Shown: positions 34,091 through 41,682 of the stretch, piece by piece
Numbering within the stretch: position 1 is the first letter of the stretch
Layout of the letters: the number at the start of each line of letters is the position of its first letter
From: Caloramator quimbayensis
GTDB taxonomy: Bacteria > Bacillota > Clostridia > Clostridiales > Caloramatoraceae
DNA: 64,000 nucleotides
NCBI RefSeq assembly: GCF_900167605.1
Contig: NZ_FUYH01000007.1
Coordinates: 62,001 to 126,000, forward strand
Direction: 5' to 3'
Made by a program: the position numbers and the translations under genes
Notes under the pieces: model-generated
Seen by the model: the letters and a program-made list of their open reading frames with translations, nothing else
Databases searched by the model: none
What the model was told of the DNA's origin: nothing

Positions 34091-35173
34091 ATGTCGTCTA
34101 ATTTAAATGAGGAAATCAAAAAAATCAGTATAGGTGAAAAGGAATTTAGAAAAATAACAAACATACTAAAGTATTATTCCATAGAACCTGAGCATATAGA
34201 AAAACTTAGATGCGTTTACAAGATAAAATATAATAACAAAAATTACTGCCTGAAAAAAATTCGAAAAGGAAATAAAAAAATATTAAAAAGTTTATATCTG
34301 ATAGAATATCTAAAGAAAAATGGCTTTATAAACATAGCATCTTATATATCTGTAAGAGAAGGATTGGAATATATTAAGACAAAAAATTCAATTTACTATA
34401 TGACTGAATGGATTGAAGGCAGGGAGTGCAATTTATATGATTTGGAAGAACTAAAAAGAGCATCTTCATTGCTTGCAGATTTTCATATTAAATCAAAGGG
34501 TTTTTATTCAAAGGAGGCAAAATTAGAAAATACAATAAAGAATTGGTCATTAGAATTAAGAAAAGTAAAGCATGACATATTAAGATTTAAAAAATCGATT
34601 GAAAGTAAAAGAGTAAAAACTATTTTTGATATTGAATACAGCGATGGTATAAATACAGTTCTTGAATTTTTAGATTTATCAATAGAAATGATTGATAAAT
34701 CTAACTATAATGACTTAATGAAAAAAGCCAAAATAGAGAGATGTATCTGTCATGACAGCTTTTACTATAAAAATATTATTGTAGATGATTCTTTAAAGAT
34801 GTATTTAATTAATTTTGACAGCGTTGTTTATGACATTCATGTATATGATCTTGCAAAATTTATAAGAAGAATACTTTATAAAAGAATATACTCATGGGAT
34901 TTTAATGTAGCAAAAGAGTTAATATCATCCTATACACAAATAAATAAATTATCTAAAGAAGAATTAAAAGTTTTACTATCATTAATAATATTCCCGCAAA
35001 AATTTTGGAAGTTAGGTAAAAAGAGATATTATAAAAATAAGAAATGGGATGAAGAAAAATACATTAAAAAGCTTACACGAATTTTACAATACATGGATAA
35101 TCAAAAGGAGTTTATTAAAAGATATACTGATTTTTATGAAATAGATAAGAAAATGGATGATAATGAAAATTAA
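34091..35173 (+). CDS. cotS: CotS-family spore coat protein (kinase-like fold)
   Basis: 360 residues from ATG 34091 behind GAGGTA; an ATG at 34079 overlaps that site. The fold is an aminoglycoside phosphotransferase/CotS-like kinase: YKIKYNNKNYCLKKIRKGNK (Lys of the N-lobe), YYMTEWIEGRECNLYDLEEL (hinge), catalytic-loop-like ICHDSFYYKNIIVDD, and metal-site-like LINFDSVVYDIHVYDLAKFI. CotS/CotI proteins belong to the inner spore coat. The usual HGD is CHDS here. It lies alone between two opposing tRNA units. Confidence 0.85.
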   Translation: MSSNLNEEIKKISIGEKEFRKITNILKYYSIEPEHIEKLRCVYKIKYNNKNYCLKKIRKGNKKILKSLYLIEYLKKNGFINIASYISVREGLEYIKTKNSIYYMTEWIEGRECNLYDLEELKRASSLLADFHIKSKGFYSKEAKLENTIKNWSLELRKVKHDILRFKKSIESKRVKTIFDIEYSDGINTVLEFLDLSIEMIDKSNYNDLMKKAKIERCICHDSFYYKNIIVDDSLKMYLINFDSVVYDIHVYDLAKFIRRILYKRIYSWDFNVAKELISSYTQINKLSKEELKVLLSLIIFPQKFWKLGKKRYYKNKKWDEEKYIKKLTRILQYMDNQKEFIKRYTDFYEIDKKMDDNEN

Positions 35174-35196
35174 AAAAGCAGCTTTAAGCTGCTTTT
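35174..35196. terminator. Bidirectional terminator between cotS and tRNA-Phe
   Basis: AAAAGCAGC (35174-35182) pairs with GCTGCTTTT (35188-35196), loop TTTAA. A- and T-runs on both sides let it serve cotS on plus and the second tRNA unit on minus. Confidence 0.85.
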
Positions 35197-35271
35197 GGTG
35201 GCCAGAGCCGGAATCGAACCAGCGACACGAGGATTTTCAGTCCACTGCTCTACCGACTGAGCTATCTGGCC
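35196..35271 (-). tRNA. tRNA-Phe (anticodon GAA)
   Basis: 76 bases with encoded CCA. Acceptor GGCCAGA/TCTGGCC, D-arm TAGCTCAGTCGGTAGAGC, anticodon loop CTGAAAA, T-arm TGGTTCGATTCCG. It is the last gene of the second cluster. Confidence 0.96.
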
Positions 35272-35285
35272 ATATTAATTTTTAA

Positions 35286-35362
35286 TGGTGGGCCTTCAGG
35301 GATTCGAACCCCGGACCGACCGGTTATGAGCCGGTTGCTCTAGCCAACTGAGCTAAAGGCCC
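35286..35362 (-). tRNA. tRNA-Met (anticodon CAT; possibly Ile2), second copy
   Basis: Identical over its full 77 bases to the copy at 33851-33927, with encoded CCA. The middle gene of the Glu-Met-Phe unit. The two copies are direct repeats about 1.4 kb apart that flank cotS. Confidence 0.9.
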
Positions 35363-35365
35363 TAA

Positions 35366-35440
35366 TGGTGACCCCTACGGGATTCGAACCCATGTTACCG
35401 CCGTGAAAGGGCGATGTCTTAACCACTTGACCAAGGGGCC
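35366..35440 (-). tRNA. tRNA-Glu (anticodon TTC)
   Basis: 75 bases with encoded CCA. Acceptor GGCCCCT/AGGGGTC with one G-T pair, D-arm TGGTCAAGTGGTTAAGAC, anticodon loop CTTTCAC, T-arm GGGTTCGAATCCC. It is the first gene of the second cluster. Confidence 0.96.
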
Positions 35441-35499
35441 ATGATACCTTACAATATAATAGTAATTATTGGAGCACTCAATTCGTGCTGACGAAATAT

Positions 35500-35528
35500 A
35501 ATATATCATGATATAATCTTTAAGTCAA
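35500..35528 (-). promoter_or_regulatory. Sigma-A promoter of the Glu-Met-Phe tRNA unit
   Basis: On the minus strand: TTGACT (35528-35523), 17 bases, TATATT (35505-35500). About 60 bases of leader follow, with a short AGCAC/GTGCT hairpin near 35474-35490. Confidence 0.8.
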
Positions 35529-35572
35529 TACAGTTTTAAAATATTTTTTATGTAAAGTACAATTTTTTATTC

Positions 35573-35579
35573 TTCGACA
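35573..35579 (-). promoter_or_regulatory. Spo0A-type box (0A box)
   Basis: TTCGACA on plus, which is TGTCGAA on minus, a perfect match to the core 0A box. It is 75 bases before the sigma-H promoter of the MerR-like gene. A single 7-mer can arise by chance. Confidence 0.4.
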
Positions 35580-35653
35580 ATATTAGTAAAGTAGTATATG
35601 TATATTATGTAAATATATGGATGATTTTTTCGAACGATTACCTTGCATATATT

Positions 35654-35682
35654 GAAGGAAAAAGTTTAACTTGAAAGAATAT
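35654..35682 (+). promoter_or_regulatory. Sigma-H promoter of the RacA-like gene
   Basis: GAAGGAAAA (35654-35662), 11 bases, AAAGAATAT (35674-35682). This fits the sigma-H consensus RnAGGAwWW-N11/12-RnnGAATww at every defined position and has the same geometry as the spoVS promoter at 57066-57094. The start site would leave a leader of only about 12 bases before ATG 35700. Confidence 0.65.
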
Positions 35683-35699
35683 ATATGTGGGGTGATTAT

Positions 35700-36236
35700 A
35701 TGGGATTAATAACCTATACTTTTAAAGATGTTTGTGAGAAAACAGGATATAAACCTTCCGTAATCAGATATTATGAGAAAGAGTTTAATTTAAATATACC
35801 AAGGGACGTTAATGGAAGAAGGTTTTTTACGCAGAAGGAATTTGAAAGACTGATTTTTATTAGACAGCTTCAGCAGCAGGGCTATACAAATGGTCAAATA
35901 AAAAAAATAATTGAAGATAATAGATTTGAAGGACTTCAAGAAATAGCAGCTGCAAAGGAATTGAATGTACCGATTGAATTAAATAACACCTTAGTTTCTC
36001 CTTTAAATGAAAATATTATAAATTTTATAAATGAAAAGCTGACAGAGATTAACAGCAATATAAATGAATTAAGTAAAAATGTAAGCAGCAAGGAAAGAGA
36101 TATTCTTATTTCTGAAAACATGAAACTTAAGATGGAATTAAAGCAAAAGTCCTATGAAATAATAGAGCTTAAGGAAAAACTCAAATATGAAAAGGAAAGA
36201 AAAAAAGGTTTTTTATCAAAAATATTTAAAAAATGA
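35700..36236 (+). CDS. MerR-type HTH coiled-coil protein, RacA-like architecture
   Basis: 178 residues from ATG 35700 behind GGGGTGAT. The N-terminal ~75 residues are a MerR-type winged helix (YTFKDVCEKTGYKPSVIRYY, then GRRFFTQKEFERLIFIRQLQ). Residues ~100-165 form a coiled coil. The tail KERKKGFLSKIFKK is basic and amphipathic, suitable for membrane contact. There is no effector-binding domain. Bacillus RacA (184 aa) has this same HTH/coil/basic-tail plan, anchors chromosomes at the pole in sporulation, and is sigma-H/Spo0A linked. Orthology is not proven; a plain regulator is the alternative. Confidence 0.75.
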   Translation: MGLITYTFKDVCEKTGYKPSVIRYYEKEFNLNIPRDVNGRRFFTQKEFERLIFIRQLQQQGYTNGQIKKIIEDNRFEGLQEIAAAKELNVPIELNNTLVSPLNENIINFINEKLTEINSNINELSKNVSSKERDILISENMKLKMELKQKSYEIIELKEKLKYEKERKKGFLSKIFKK

Positions 36237-36282
36237 TGGAATTTATATTTAATTGTATTTAATAAGTGTATGAGGGATTAAA

Positions 36283-37134
36283 ATGCTGAATGTTTATAAT
36301 GCCCAGATTAAAGATGTAATAAACATTAAAAGAATTTTGAATGAAACTGACAGAAAAGCAGATTATTATAGTGAGTTTAAAGAAAGCATTATTAAATATA
36401 TCTTAAAAAAAAGATGTTTTATTGTAAGTAAAAACAATAATATACTCTGCGTAATATTTATAAATGATAGAAATGAAGTTTATGCAATACCAAATGATAG
36501 TACTTTTTCTTTATTTAAGCTTTTATTTGTTTTAAAAACACATTTTAAAAATTTGGAGCTTAACATTAAAATAAAATATAAAAAACTTAATGTAAATTTA
36601 TATAAAAAATATTACAAAATAAAAGTAAAAGATAATTACTTATGTATGGTTTTAGATACATCTAAAATAAAATATACCAATAATAATATATGTAATGAAG
36701 ATAAGATTCTTTTTAGAAAAATGAAAATCGAAAAAGATGAGAATATTAGGGTAAACCTTCAAAATAAAATTTTTTCAAATGTTAAGGGAAGGAGAGACTT
36801 AACACTAAATGAGGTATTCTTTGAAGAAAACAGCAATAAATTTTTAAAAGATTTTTGCTATTTTCTTGAATATTCCGGAAATCCTGTAGGTTATGGACAG
36901 ATTATAAAGTTATTAGAGGAATTCTATCTTGTAAATTTTGGAATAATACCTGAATTTCAAGGCAGAGGGTTTGGAATATACTTTTTAAATAAAATAGTTG
37001 AAAGCTGTAGGCAATCAGGGATAAAAAAAATATATCTTACAGTTGATGCAAATAATCAAAAAGCAATCAACCTTTATGAAAAATATGGATTTGAGTTTAT
37101 ATATGGGAATGCCTACTTGATTTTGACGGAGTAA
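36283..37134 (+). CDS. GNAT-family N-acetyltransferase
   Basis: 283 residues. The C-terminal ~110 residues are a GNAT fold with the acetyl-CoA loop GIIPEFQGRGFGIYFLN, then IYLTVDANNQKAINLYEKYG. The N-terminal ~150 residues are a diverged second GNAT-like half (IVSKNNNILCVIFINDRNEV) rich in Lys/Asn/Ile. Substrate unknown. It starts 47 bases after the RacA-like gene and may be co-transcribed. Ribosome site GAGGGATT. Confidence 0.8.
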   Translation: MLNVYNAQIKDVINIKRILNETDRKADYYSEFKESIIKYILKKRCFIVSKNNNILCVIFINDRNEVYAIPNDSTFSLFKLLFVLKTHFKNLELNIKIKYKKLNVNLYKKYYKIKVKDNYLCMVLDTSKIKYTNNNICNEDKILFRKMKIEKDENIRVNLQNKIFSNVKGRRDLTLNEVFFEENSNKFLKDFCYFLEYSGNPVGYGQIIKLLEEFYLVNFGIIPEFQGRGFGIYFLNKIVESCRQSGIKKIYLTVDANNQKAINLYEKYGFEFIYGNAYLILTE

Positions 37135-37138
37135 ATTA

Positions 37139-37167
37139 TTGCATTATTTTATTTTCTATTATAAAAT
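37139..37167 (+). promoter_or_regulatory. Probable sigma-A promoter of the trpS leader
   Basis: TTGCAT (37139-37144), 17 bases, TAAAAT (37162-37167), immediately before stem I of the T-box. The -35 has 4 of 6 matches. Confidence 0.5.
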
Positions 37168-37172
37168 AATTT

Positions 37173-37390
37173 TAAAGCTATGAAAGGAAAGAGTAAATAT
37201 AATGATTCCGTAAAGCGAGCCGGGTATGGTGGAAGCCGGTACGGATAATATGTTGAATGGGTCCTTGAGCTGCTTTTCGAAATGAGTAGAAAAAGCCGTG
37301 TCCTGCGTTAAAGGTTAAGAGAGCTTAAAGCTAAATTGGGTGGTACCGCGGGTTGCTTCTCGTCCCATTGTGGATGAGAAGTTTTTTATT
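37173..37390 (+). ncRNA. T-box leader controlling trpS (specifier TGG)
   Basis: Stem I closes with AAGCT...AAGGA and TCCTTGAGCT. The specifier loop shows AGAGTA on one side and GAA-TGG-G on the other, giving a Trp codon at 37258-37260. The AATGAGTAGAAAAAG segment near 37280-37295 and the T-box TTGGGTGGTACCGCGG (about 37336-37351) follow. The terminator stem CTTCTCGTCC/GGATGAGAAG (37356-37381) ends in T6. Uncharged tRNA-Trp should stabilise the antiterminator and allow trpS expression. Confidence 0.92.
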
Positions 37391-37447
37391 TATATTTGAG
37401 TATCTGATTATACTGCTGAATTAATTATATGAAGGAGGAAATTTGAT

Positions 37448-38440
37448 ATGAAAAAGGGAAGAATATTAACTGGTGATAGAACTACAGGAAAGCTGCATCT
37501 CGGACACTATTTTGGAAGCCTTCAAAACAGAGTAAAGCTTCAATATGAGTACGAGACATTTATTATACTTGCAGATGTGCAGGCACTAACAACTCATTTT
37601 GAAAACCCTGGCATGCTTTCAGAAAGCCTTCGAAACGTTGCAATAGACTATCTATCAGTAGGTATTGATCCTGAAATTTCTACTATTTTTGTTCAATCGC
37701 TTATACCTGAAATTGCAGAGCTTACTATTTATTATTCTATGTTTGTATCAGTTAACAGCTTAAGACACAATCCTACTATAAAGACTGAAGCAAAGGAAAG
37801 AGGTTATAATGATTTAACCTATGGATTTTTAGGGTATCCTGTTTCACAGGCTGCTGATATAAGTTTTTGCAAAGCTAATCTTGTTCCAGTTGGAGAGGAT
37901 CAGGTTCCTCATATTGAAATGTGCCGAAAAATAGTAAGAAGGTTTAATGAACTTTACAAGCCTGTATTAGTTGAACCTCAGGCGCTTGTTGGAGAAGTTC
38001 CAAGGCTTGTTGGGCTTGATGGAAAACTTAAAATGAGCAAGAGCTATGGAAATGCCATTTATCTTTCGGAAAATTACGATGATATTATGAAGAAGGTTAG
38101 AGAAGCAGTAACTGACCCAAACAGGATAAAAAAGACAGATCCTGGTAATCCTGATATATGTACTGTTTTTTCCTATCAAAATATATTCAATAAAACAGAA
38201 AAAGAAAATATAGAAGAATTATGCAGAAGTGGAAGGATAGGATGTGTAGAGTGTAAGAGAATACTTGCAGGAAAAATAAATGAGCTTATTACTCCTTTTA
38301 GGGAAAAGAGGGCTTATTATGAGGCACATCCAAAACTTGTAGATGAAATTCTAATAGCTGGTACAAATAAAGTTAGAGAAGTTGCGAAGGAAACAATGCG
38401 TGAAGTTAGGGAAGCAATGAAAATAAATTATTTTGAATAA
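37448..38440 (+). CDS. trpS: Tryptophanyl-tRNA synthetase
   Basis: 330 residues, class I synthetase of normal size. The HIGH-type motif is KLHLGHYFGSL (His 17 to His 20) and KMSKS lies at about residue 195. GYPVSQAADISFCKANLVPV and EDQVPHIEMCR are typical of TrpRS. It charges tRNA-Trp. Ribosome site GAAGGAGG; expression is gated by the upstream T-box. Confidence 0.96.
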   Translation: MKKGRILTGDRTTGKLHLGHYFGSLQNRVKLQYEYETFIILADVQALTTHFENPGMLSESLRNVAIDYLSVGIDPEISTIFVQSLIPEIAELTIYYSMFVSVNSLRHNPTIKTEAKERGYNDLTYGFLGYPVSQAADISFCKANLVPVGEDQVPHIEMCRKIVRRFNELYKPVLVEPQALVGEVPRLVGLDGKLKMSKSYGNAIYLSENYDDIMKKVREAVTDPNRIKKTDPGNPDICTVFSYQNIFNKTEKENIEELCRSGRIGCVECKRILAGKINELITPFREKRAYYEAHPKLVDEILIAGTNKVREVAKETMREVREAMKINYFE

Positions 38441-38466
38441 AAAGGCAGGATAAACCTGCCTTTAAT
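38441..38466 (+). terminator. Terminator after trpS
   Basis: AAAGGCAGG (38441-38449) pairs with CCTGCCTTT (38455-38463) around ATAAA, directly after the stop codon. The T-run is short. Confidence 0.75.
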
Positions 38467-38539
38467 ATTGTATACTTTTTTATTTATTGCCCCATAGATT
38501 ATCTTAATATTTTAAAATAATTATAAACTAATAAATATT

Positions 38540-39721
38540 TTATAAGCTTCTTAATACCTTCCCAAGCCTTTTAATACCTTCAACTATTTTTTCTTCTGTC
38601 ATGTTTGAAAAATTAAGTCTAAAGTGATTTGAATGTCCTCCATTAGGGAAGAATGATCCTCCAGGTACAAAGGCTACATTTTCTTTTAAGCATATCTCAA
38701 GAATTTTTGCTGCATCTAATCCTTCAGGAAGTGTTACCCAAGTAAATAATCCTCCCTTTGGATAAGTGAAAGTACAATTTTCAGGGAATTCTTGTTTCAT
38801 CGTTTCAAGCATAAGATCTCTTCTTTTCTTATATACTTCTTTTATTTTGTTAATATGGTCATTTAAATTATAATTTTCCATAAAGATAGCAGCTTCTCTT
38901 TGAGACATAGAGTTAGTTTGAAGATCTGCACCCTGCTTAACTATTATATATTTAGAGAGAATTTCTTTGTCTGCACATACCCAGCCTATTCTAAGACCAG
39001 GGCAGAATGTTTTTGAGAATGTACCGAGATAAACGACTATGCCATTTTTATCAAAACTCTTTATTGAAGGCAATACGTCACCTTCGTATATTAATTCTCC
39101 ATAGGGATTATCTTCAATTATAGGAATGTTATATTTTTCTGCAAGCTCAACCATTCGTTTTCTTCTATCAACGGATAGAGTTTTTCCAGTTGGATTTTGG
39201 AAATCAGGAATAGTATATATGAATTTTGCAGTAGGATTTTCGGAAAGAGCTTTTTCAAGTTCTTCAATTATCATTCCATTGTCGTCCATTGGAACTTCAA
39301 CAAATTTAGGTTCATAGGCTTTAAAAGCATTTATAGCTCCTAAATAACTTGGACTTTCACAAATAACTATATCATCTTTATCAAGAAAAATTCTTCCTGT
39401 AAAATCAAGACCCTGCTGTGAACCGCTTGTAACTAAAATATTGTTTTCATCAGCATTTACTCCAGATTTTTTCATTCTTTGTTCAGCTATAATTTTCCTT
39501 AGAGGTCTATATCCTTCGGTTGGACCATATTGAAGAGCGAGCTTGCCTTGATCTTCAAGAACTTTCTTTGTTACCAATTCCATTTCTTTTATAGGGAATA
39601 ATTCAGGTGCCGGCATTCCGCCTGCAAAGGAAATGATTTCTGGCATCTCTGCAAGCTTTAAAAGCTCTCTTATTTCTGATGCCTTAAGATTACTCATTCT
39701 TTTAGCTAGTCTAAATTCCAT
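38540..39721 (-). CDS. PLP-dependent aminotransferase, class I (2-aminoadipate/LysN-type)
   Basis: 393 residues from ATG 39719-39721, 9 bases after GGAGGTG. It has SFAGGMPAPELFPI, GPTEGYRPLRKIIAEQ, SGSQQGLDFTGRIFLDKDD, the PLP-site IPDFQNPTGKTLS, and the Schiff-base Lys in YLGTFSKTFCPGLRIGW. This subgroup includes LysN/2-aminoadipate and aromatic aminotransferases; the substrate is not decided. There is no MocR DNA-binding domain. Transcribed alone on minus. Confidence 0.88.
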   Translation of the reverse strand: MEFRLAKRMSNLKASEIRELLKLAEMPEIISFAGGMPAPELFPIKEMELVTKKVLEDQGKLALQYGPTEGYRPLRKIIAEQRMKKSGVNADENNILVTSGSQQGLDFTGRIFLDKDDIVICESPSYLGAINAFKAYEPKFVEVPMDDNGMIIEELEKALSENPTAKFIYTIPDFQNPTGKTLSVDRRKRMVELAEKYNIPIIEDNPYGELIYEGDVLPSIKSFDKNGIVVYLGTFSKTFCPGLRIGWVCADKEILSKYIIVKQGADLQTNSMSQREAAIFMENYNLNDHINKIKEVYKKRRDLMLETMKQEFPENCTFTYPKGGLFTWVTLPEGLDAAKILEICLKENVAFVPGGSFFPNGGHSNHFRLNFSNMTEEKIVEGIKRLGKVLRSL

Positions 39722-39818
39722 AAAATAAAACACCTCCAAAAAATTTAAATAAAACAATAATAAAAGATAAAAATAATAGTTAGAAAAATATTAATTTTGA
39801 GTTAAAATATCCATATAC

Positions 39819-39847
39819 ATTATAACAAAATAACAGTTTTATAACAA
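39819..39847 (-). promoter_or_regulatory. Sigma-A promoter of the aminotransferase gene
   Basis: On the minus strand: TTGTTA (39847-39842), 17 bases, TATAAT (39824-39819). About 90 AT-rich bases of leader follow. Confidence 0.65.
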
Positions 39848-39915
39848 CATTTGATAAAAATATTCTGTATTATAATACACAAAATTAATAAATTATTATA
39901 AAATGAGGTGATTTA

Positions 39916-40104
39916 ATTGTTAAAAATGCTTCATCTTGCCCTTACCTTACATCTATTATTTTGCATGGAATTTATGATTATATTCTTTTTTCAAGGATAT
40001 ATAATTATTTTATAATATTAATATTATTTGTTATTTATCTTTGGTCTATTAATTTATCTAAGCTTAACAGATATATAAATGAATCAAAGGAAGAAAATAA
40101 ATAA
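39916..40104 (+). pseudogene. Remnant of a PrsW-like membrane protease, C-terminal part
   Basis: A 62-codon frame ends at 40102-40104. It contains IILHGIYDYILFSRIYNYFI and a second hydrophobic run ending YLWSINLSKLNRYI, resembling the last two helices of PrsW-type intramembrane proteases (HGxYD motif). The N-terminal catalytic parts are missing. GAGGTGAT at 39905-39912 precedes it, but the frame opens with ATT; a TTG one base over starts a different short frame. A decayed gene or an ATT-started small protein are both possible. Otherwise 39850-40230 holds only AT-rich spacer and the miaB promoter. Confidence 0.4.
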
Positions 40105-40149
40105 TATACATAAAATAAATTATGTAAACTATCAAATTATAAATACTAA

Positions 40150-40179
40150 TTTACAAAAGAAAATATATTTGTGTATAAT
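40150..40179 (+). promoter_or_regulatory. Sigma-A promoter of miaB
   Basis: TTTACA (40150-40155), 18 bases, TATAAT (40174-40179), 53 bases before the miaB start. Confidence 0.65.
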
Positions 40180-40231
40180 AAATATATTAAAATTCAATAT
40201 ATAATATATAAAGATAGAAGGGTTGATATAA

Positions 40232-41581
40232 TTGGAAAGAGTACATAATAACAAAAAATATTTTATAGAAACCTATGGCTGTCAAATGAATGAAGAAGAT
40301 TCTGAAAAACTTGCAAGTTTTTTAAAGGGTATGGGTTATATTAAGGCTGAAGATATAAATTCAGCTGATGTAATTTTATTTAATACATGCTGTGTAAGAG
40401 AACATGCTGAACTTAAAGTTTACGGCAATGTTGGAAGATTAAAAAAACTAAAAGAAAAAAGACCTGAAATAATAATTGCAATTTGCGGCTGCATGATGCA
40501 GCAAGAGGGTATACCTCAAGCTATAAAGAAAAAATTTCCTTTTGTAGACATAATATTTGGCACCCATAATATTCATAGATTTCCAGAGCTGCTTCAAAAT
40601 GCACTTCAAAGCAATTCTACTATAATAGAAGTTTGGGATAAAGAAGAAGAAATAATTGAAGGCATTGAATCTGAAAGAGAAAGTGATATAAAGGCCTTTG
40701 TAACTATAATGTATGGATGCAATAACTTTTGTTCATATTGTATAGTACCTTATACAAGAGGGCGTGAAAGGAGCAGGAAACCTGAAGCAATTATTGAAGA
40801 GATAAAACAGTTAGCTTCAAAGGGATACAAAGAAATAACTCTTCTTGGCCAAAATGTAAATTCCTATGGAAAAGATATTGAAGGTATGAGCTTTGCAAAA
40901 CTTTTAAGAATGGTAAATGAGATTGAGGGAATTGAAAGAATAAGATTTATGACTTCTCATCCAAAGGATTTAACTGATGATGTGATAGAAGCCATAAGAG
41001 ATTGCGAAAAATTATGTGAGCATATTCATTTGCCTGTTCAGTCTGGAAGCACAAAAATACTTAAGAAAATGAATAGAAATTATACTAAGGAGAAATATCT
41101 TGAACTTGTTGATAAAATTAAAAGCAATATAAAGGATGTTTCAATTACTACAGATATTATAGTAGGCTTTCCAGGTGAAACAGAAGAAGACTTCAATGAA
41201 ACTTTAGATCTTGTTTCAAAGGTTGAATATGATTCTGCCTTTACATTTATATATTCAAAGCGTAAGGGAACACCTGCTGCCGAATATGACGACCAAATAC
41301 CCGATGATGTAAAACATGATAGATTTAACAGGCTTGTTGAACTTGTAAATAATATATGCGAAAGAAAAAATATGGAGTATAAAGATAAAATCGTTGAGGT
41401 ATTAGTAGAAGGGCCAAGCAAAACTGATAAATCAAAGATTACAGGAAGAACAAGAAATGGGAAACTTGTTCACTTTACCGCTATTGATGAAAGTGATCTT
41501 AAGGGAAAACTTGTTAATGTCAAGATAACTCAGCCTCAAAATTTTATTTTATTAGGTGAATATATTAATACGATAAGATAG
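40232..41581 (+). CDS. miaB: tRNA-2-methylthio-N6-dimethylallyladenosine synthase MiaB
   Basis: 449 residues from TTG 40232 behind GAAGGGTTGAT. The UPF0004 domain has [27 protein letters not shown] and [10 protein letters not shown] (Cys for the auxiliary cluster). The radical-SAM site is [25 protein letters not shown] domain is at the C-terminus. It adds the methylthio group to i6A37, the product of miaA at 46114. First gene of the miaB-mutS-mutL-miaA-hfq run. Confidence 0.96.
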   Translation: MERVHNNKKYFIETYGCQMNEEDSEKLASFLKGMGYIKAEDINSADVILFNTCCVREHAELKVYGNVGRLKKLKEKRPEIIIAICGCMMQQEGIPQAIKKKFPFVDIIFGTHNIHRFPELLQNALQSNSTIIEVWDKEEEIIEGIESERESDIKAFVTIMYGCNNFCSYCIVPYTRGRERSRKPEAIIEEIKQLASKGYKEITLLGQNVNSYGKDIEGMSFAKLLRMVNEIEGIERIRFMTSHPKDLTDDVIEAIRDCEKLCEHIHLPVQSGSTKILKKMNRNYTKEKYLELVDKIKSNIKDVSITTDIIVGFPGETEEDFNETLDLVSKVEYDSAFTFIYSKRKGTPAAEYDDQIPDDVKHDRFNRLVELVNNICERKNMEYKDKIVEVLVEGPSKTDKSKITGRTRNGKLVHFTAIDESDLKGKLVNVKITQPQNFILLGEYINTIR

Positions 41582-41602
41582 GGAGTTTTTCTCCCTTTTT
41601 TT
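41581..41602 (+). terminator. Terminator after miaB
   Basis: GGGAG (41581-41585) pairs with CTCCC (41591-41595) around T5, followed by T7. It overlaps the last base of the miaB stop codon. Confidence 0.8.
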
Positions 41603-41605
41603 ATC

Positions 41606-41634
41606 TTACAAATATTTATAATCTATTATATAAT
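41606..41634 (+). promoter_or_regulatory. Possible sigma-A promoter of mutS
   Basis: TTACAA (41606-41611), 17 bases, TATAAT (41629-41634). The -35 is weak and the -10 perfect. It lies between the miaB terminator and mutS. Confidence 0.45.
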
Positions 41635-41682
41635 TATATTTGATATAGCAAAGTTCGTCTTGCCTAAAAGGAGGAATTTATT

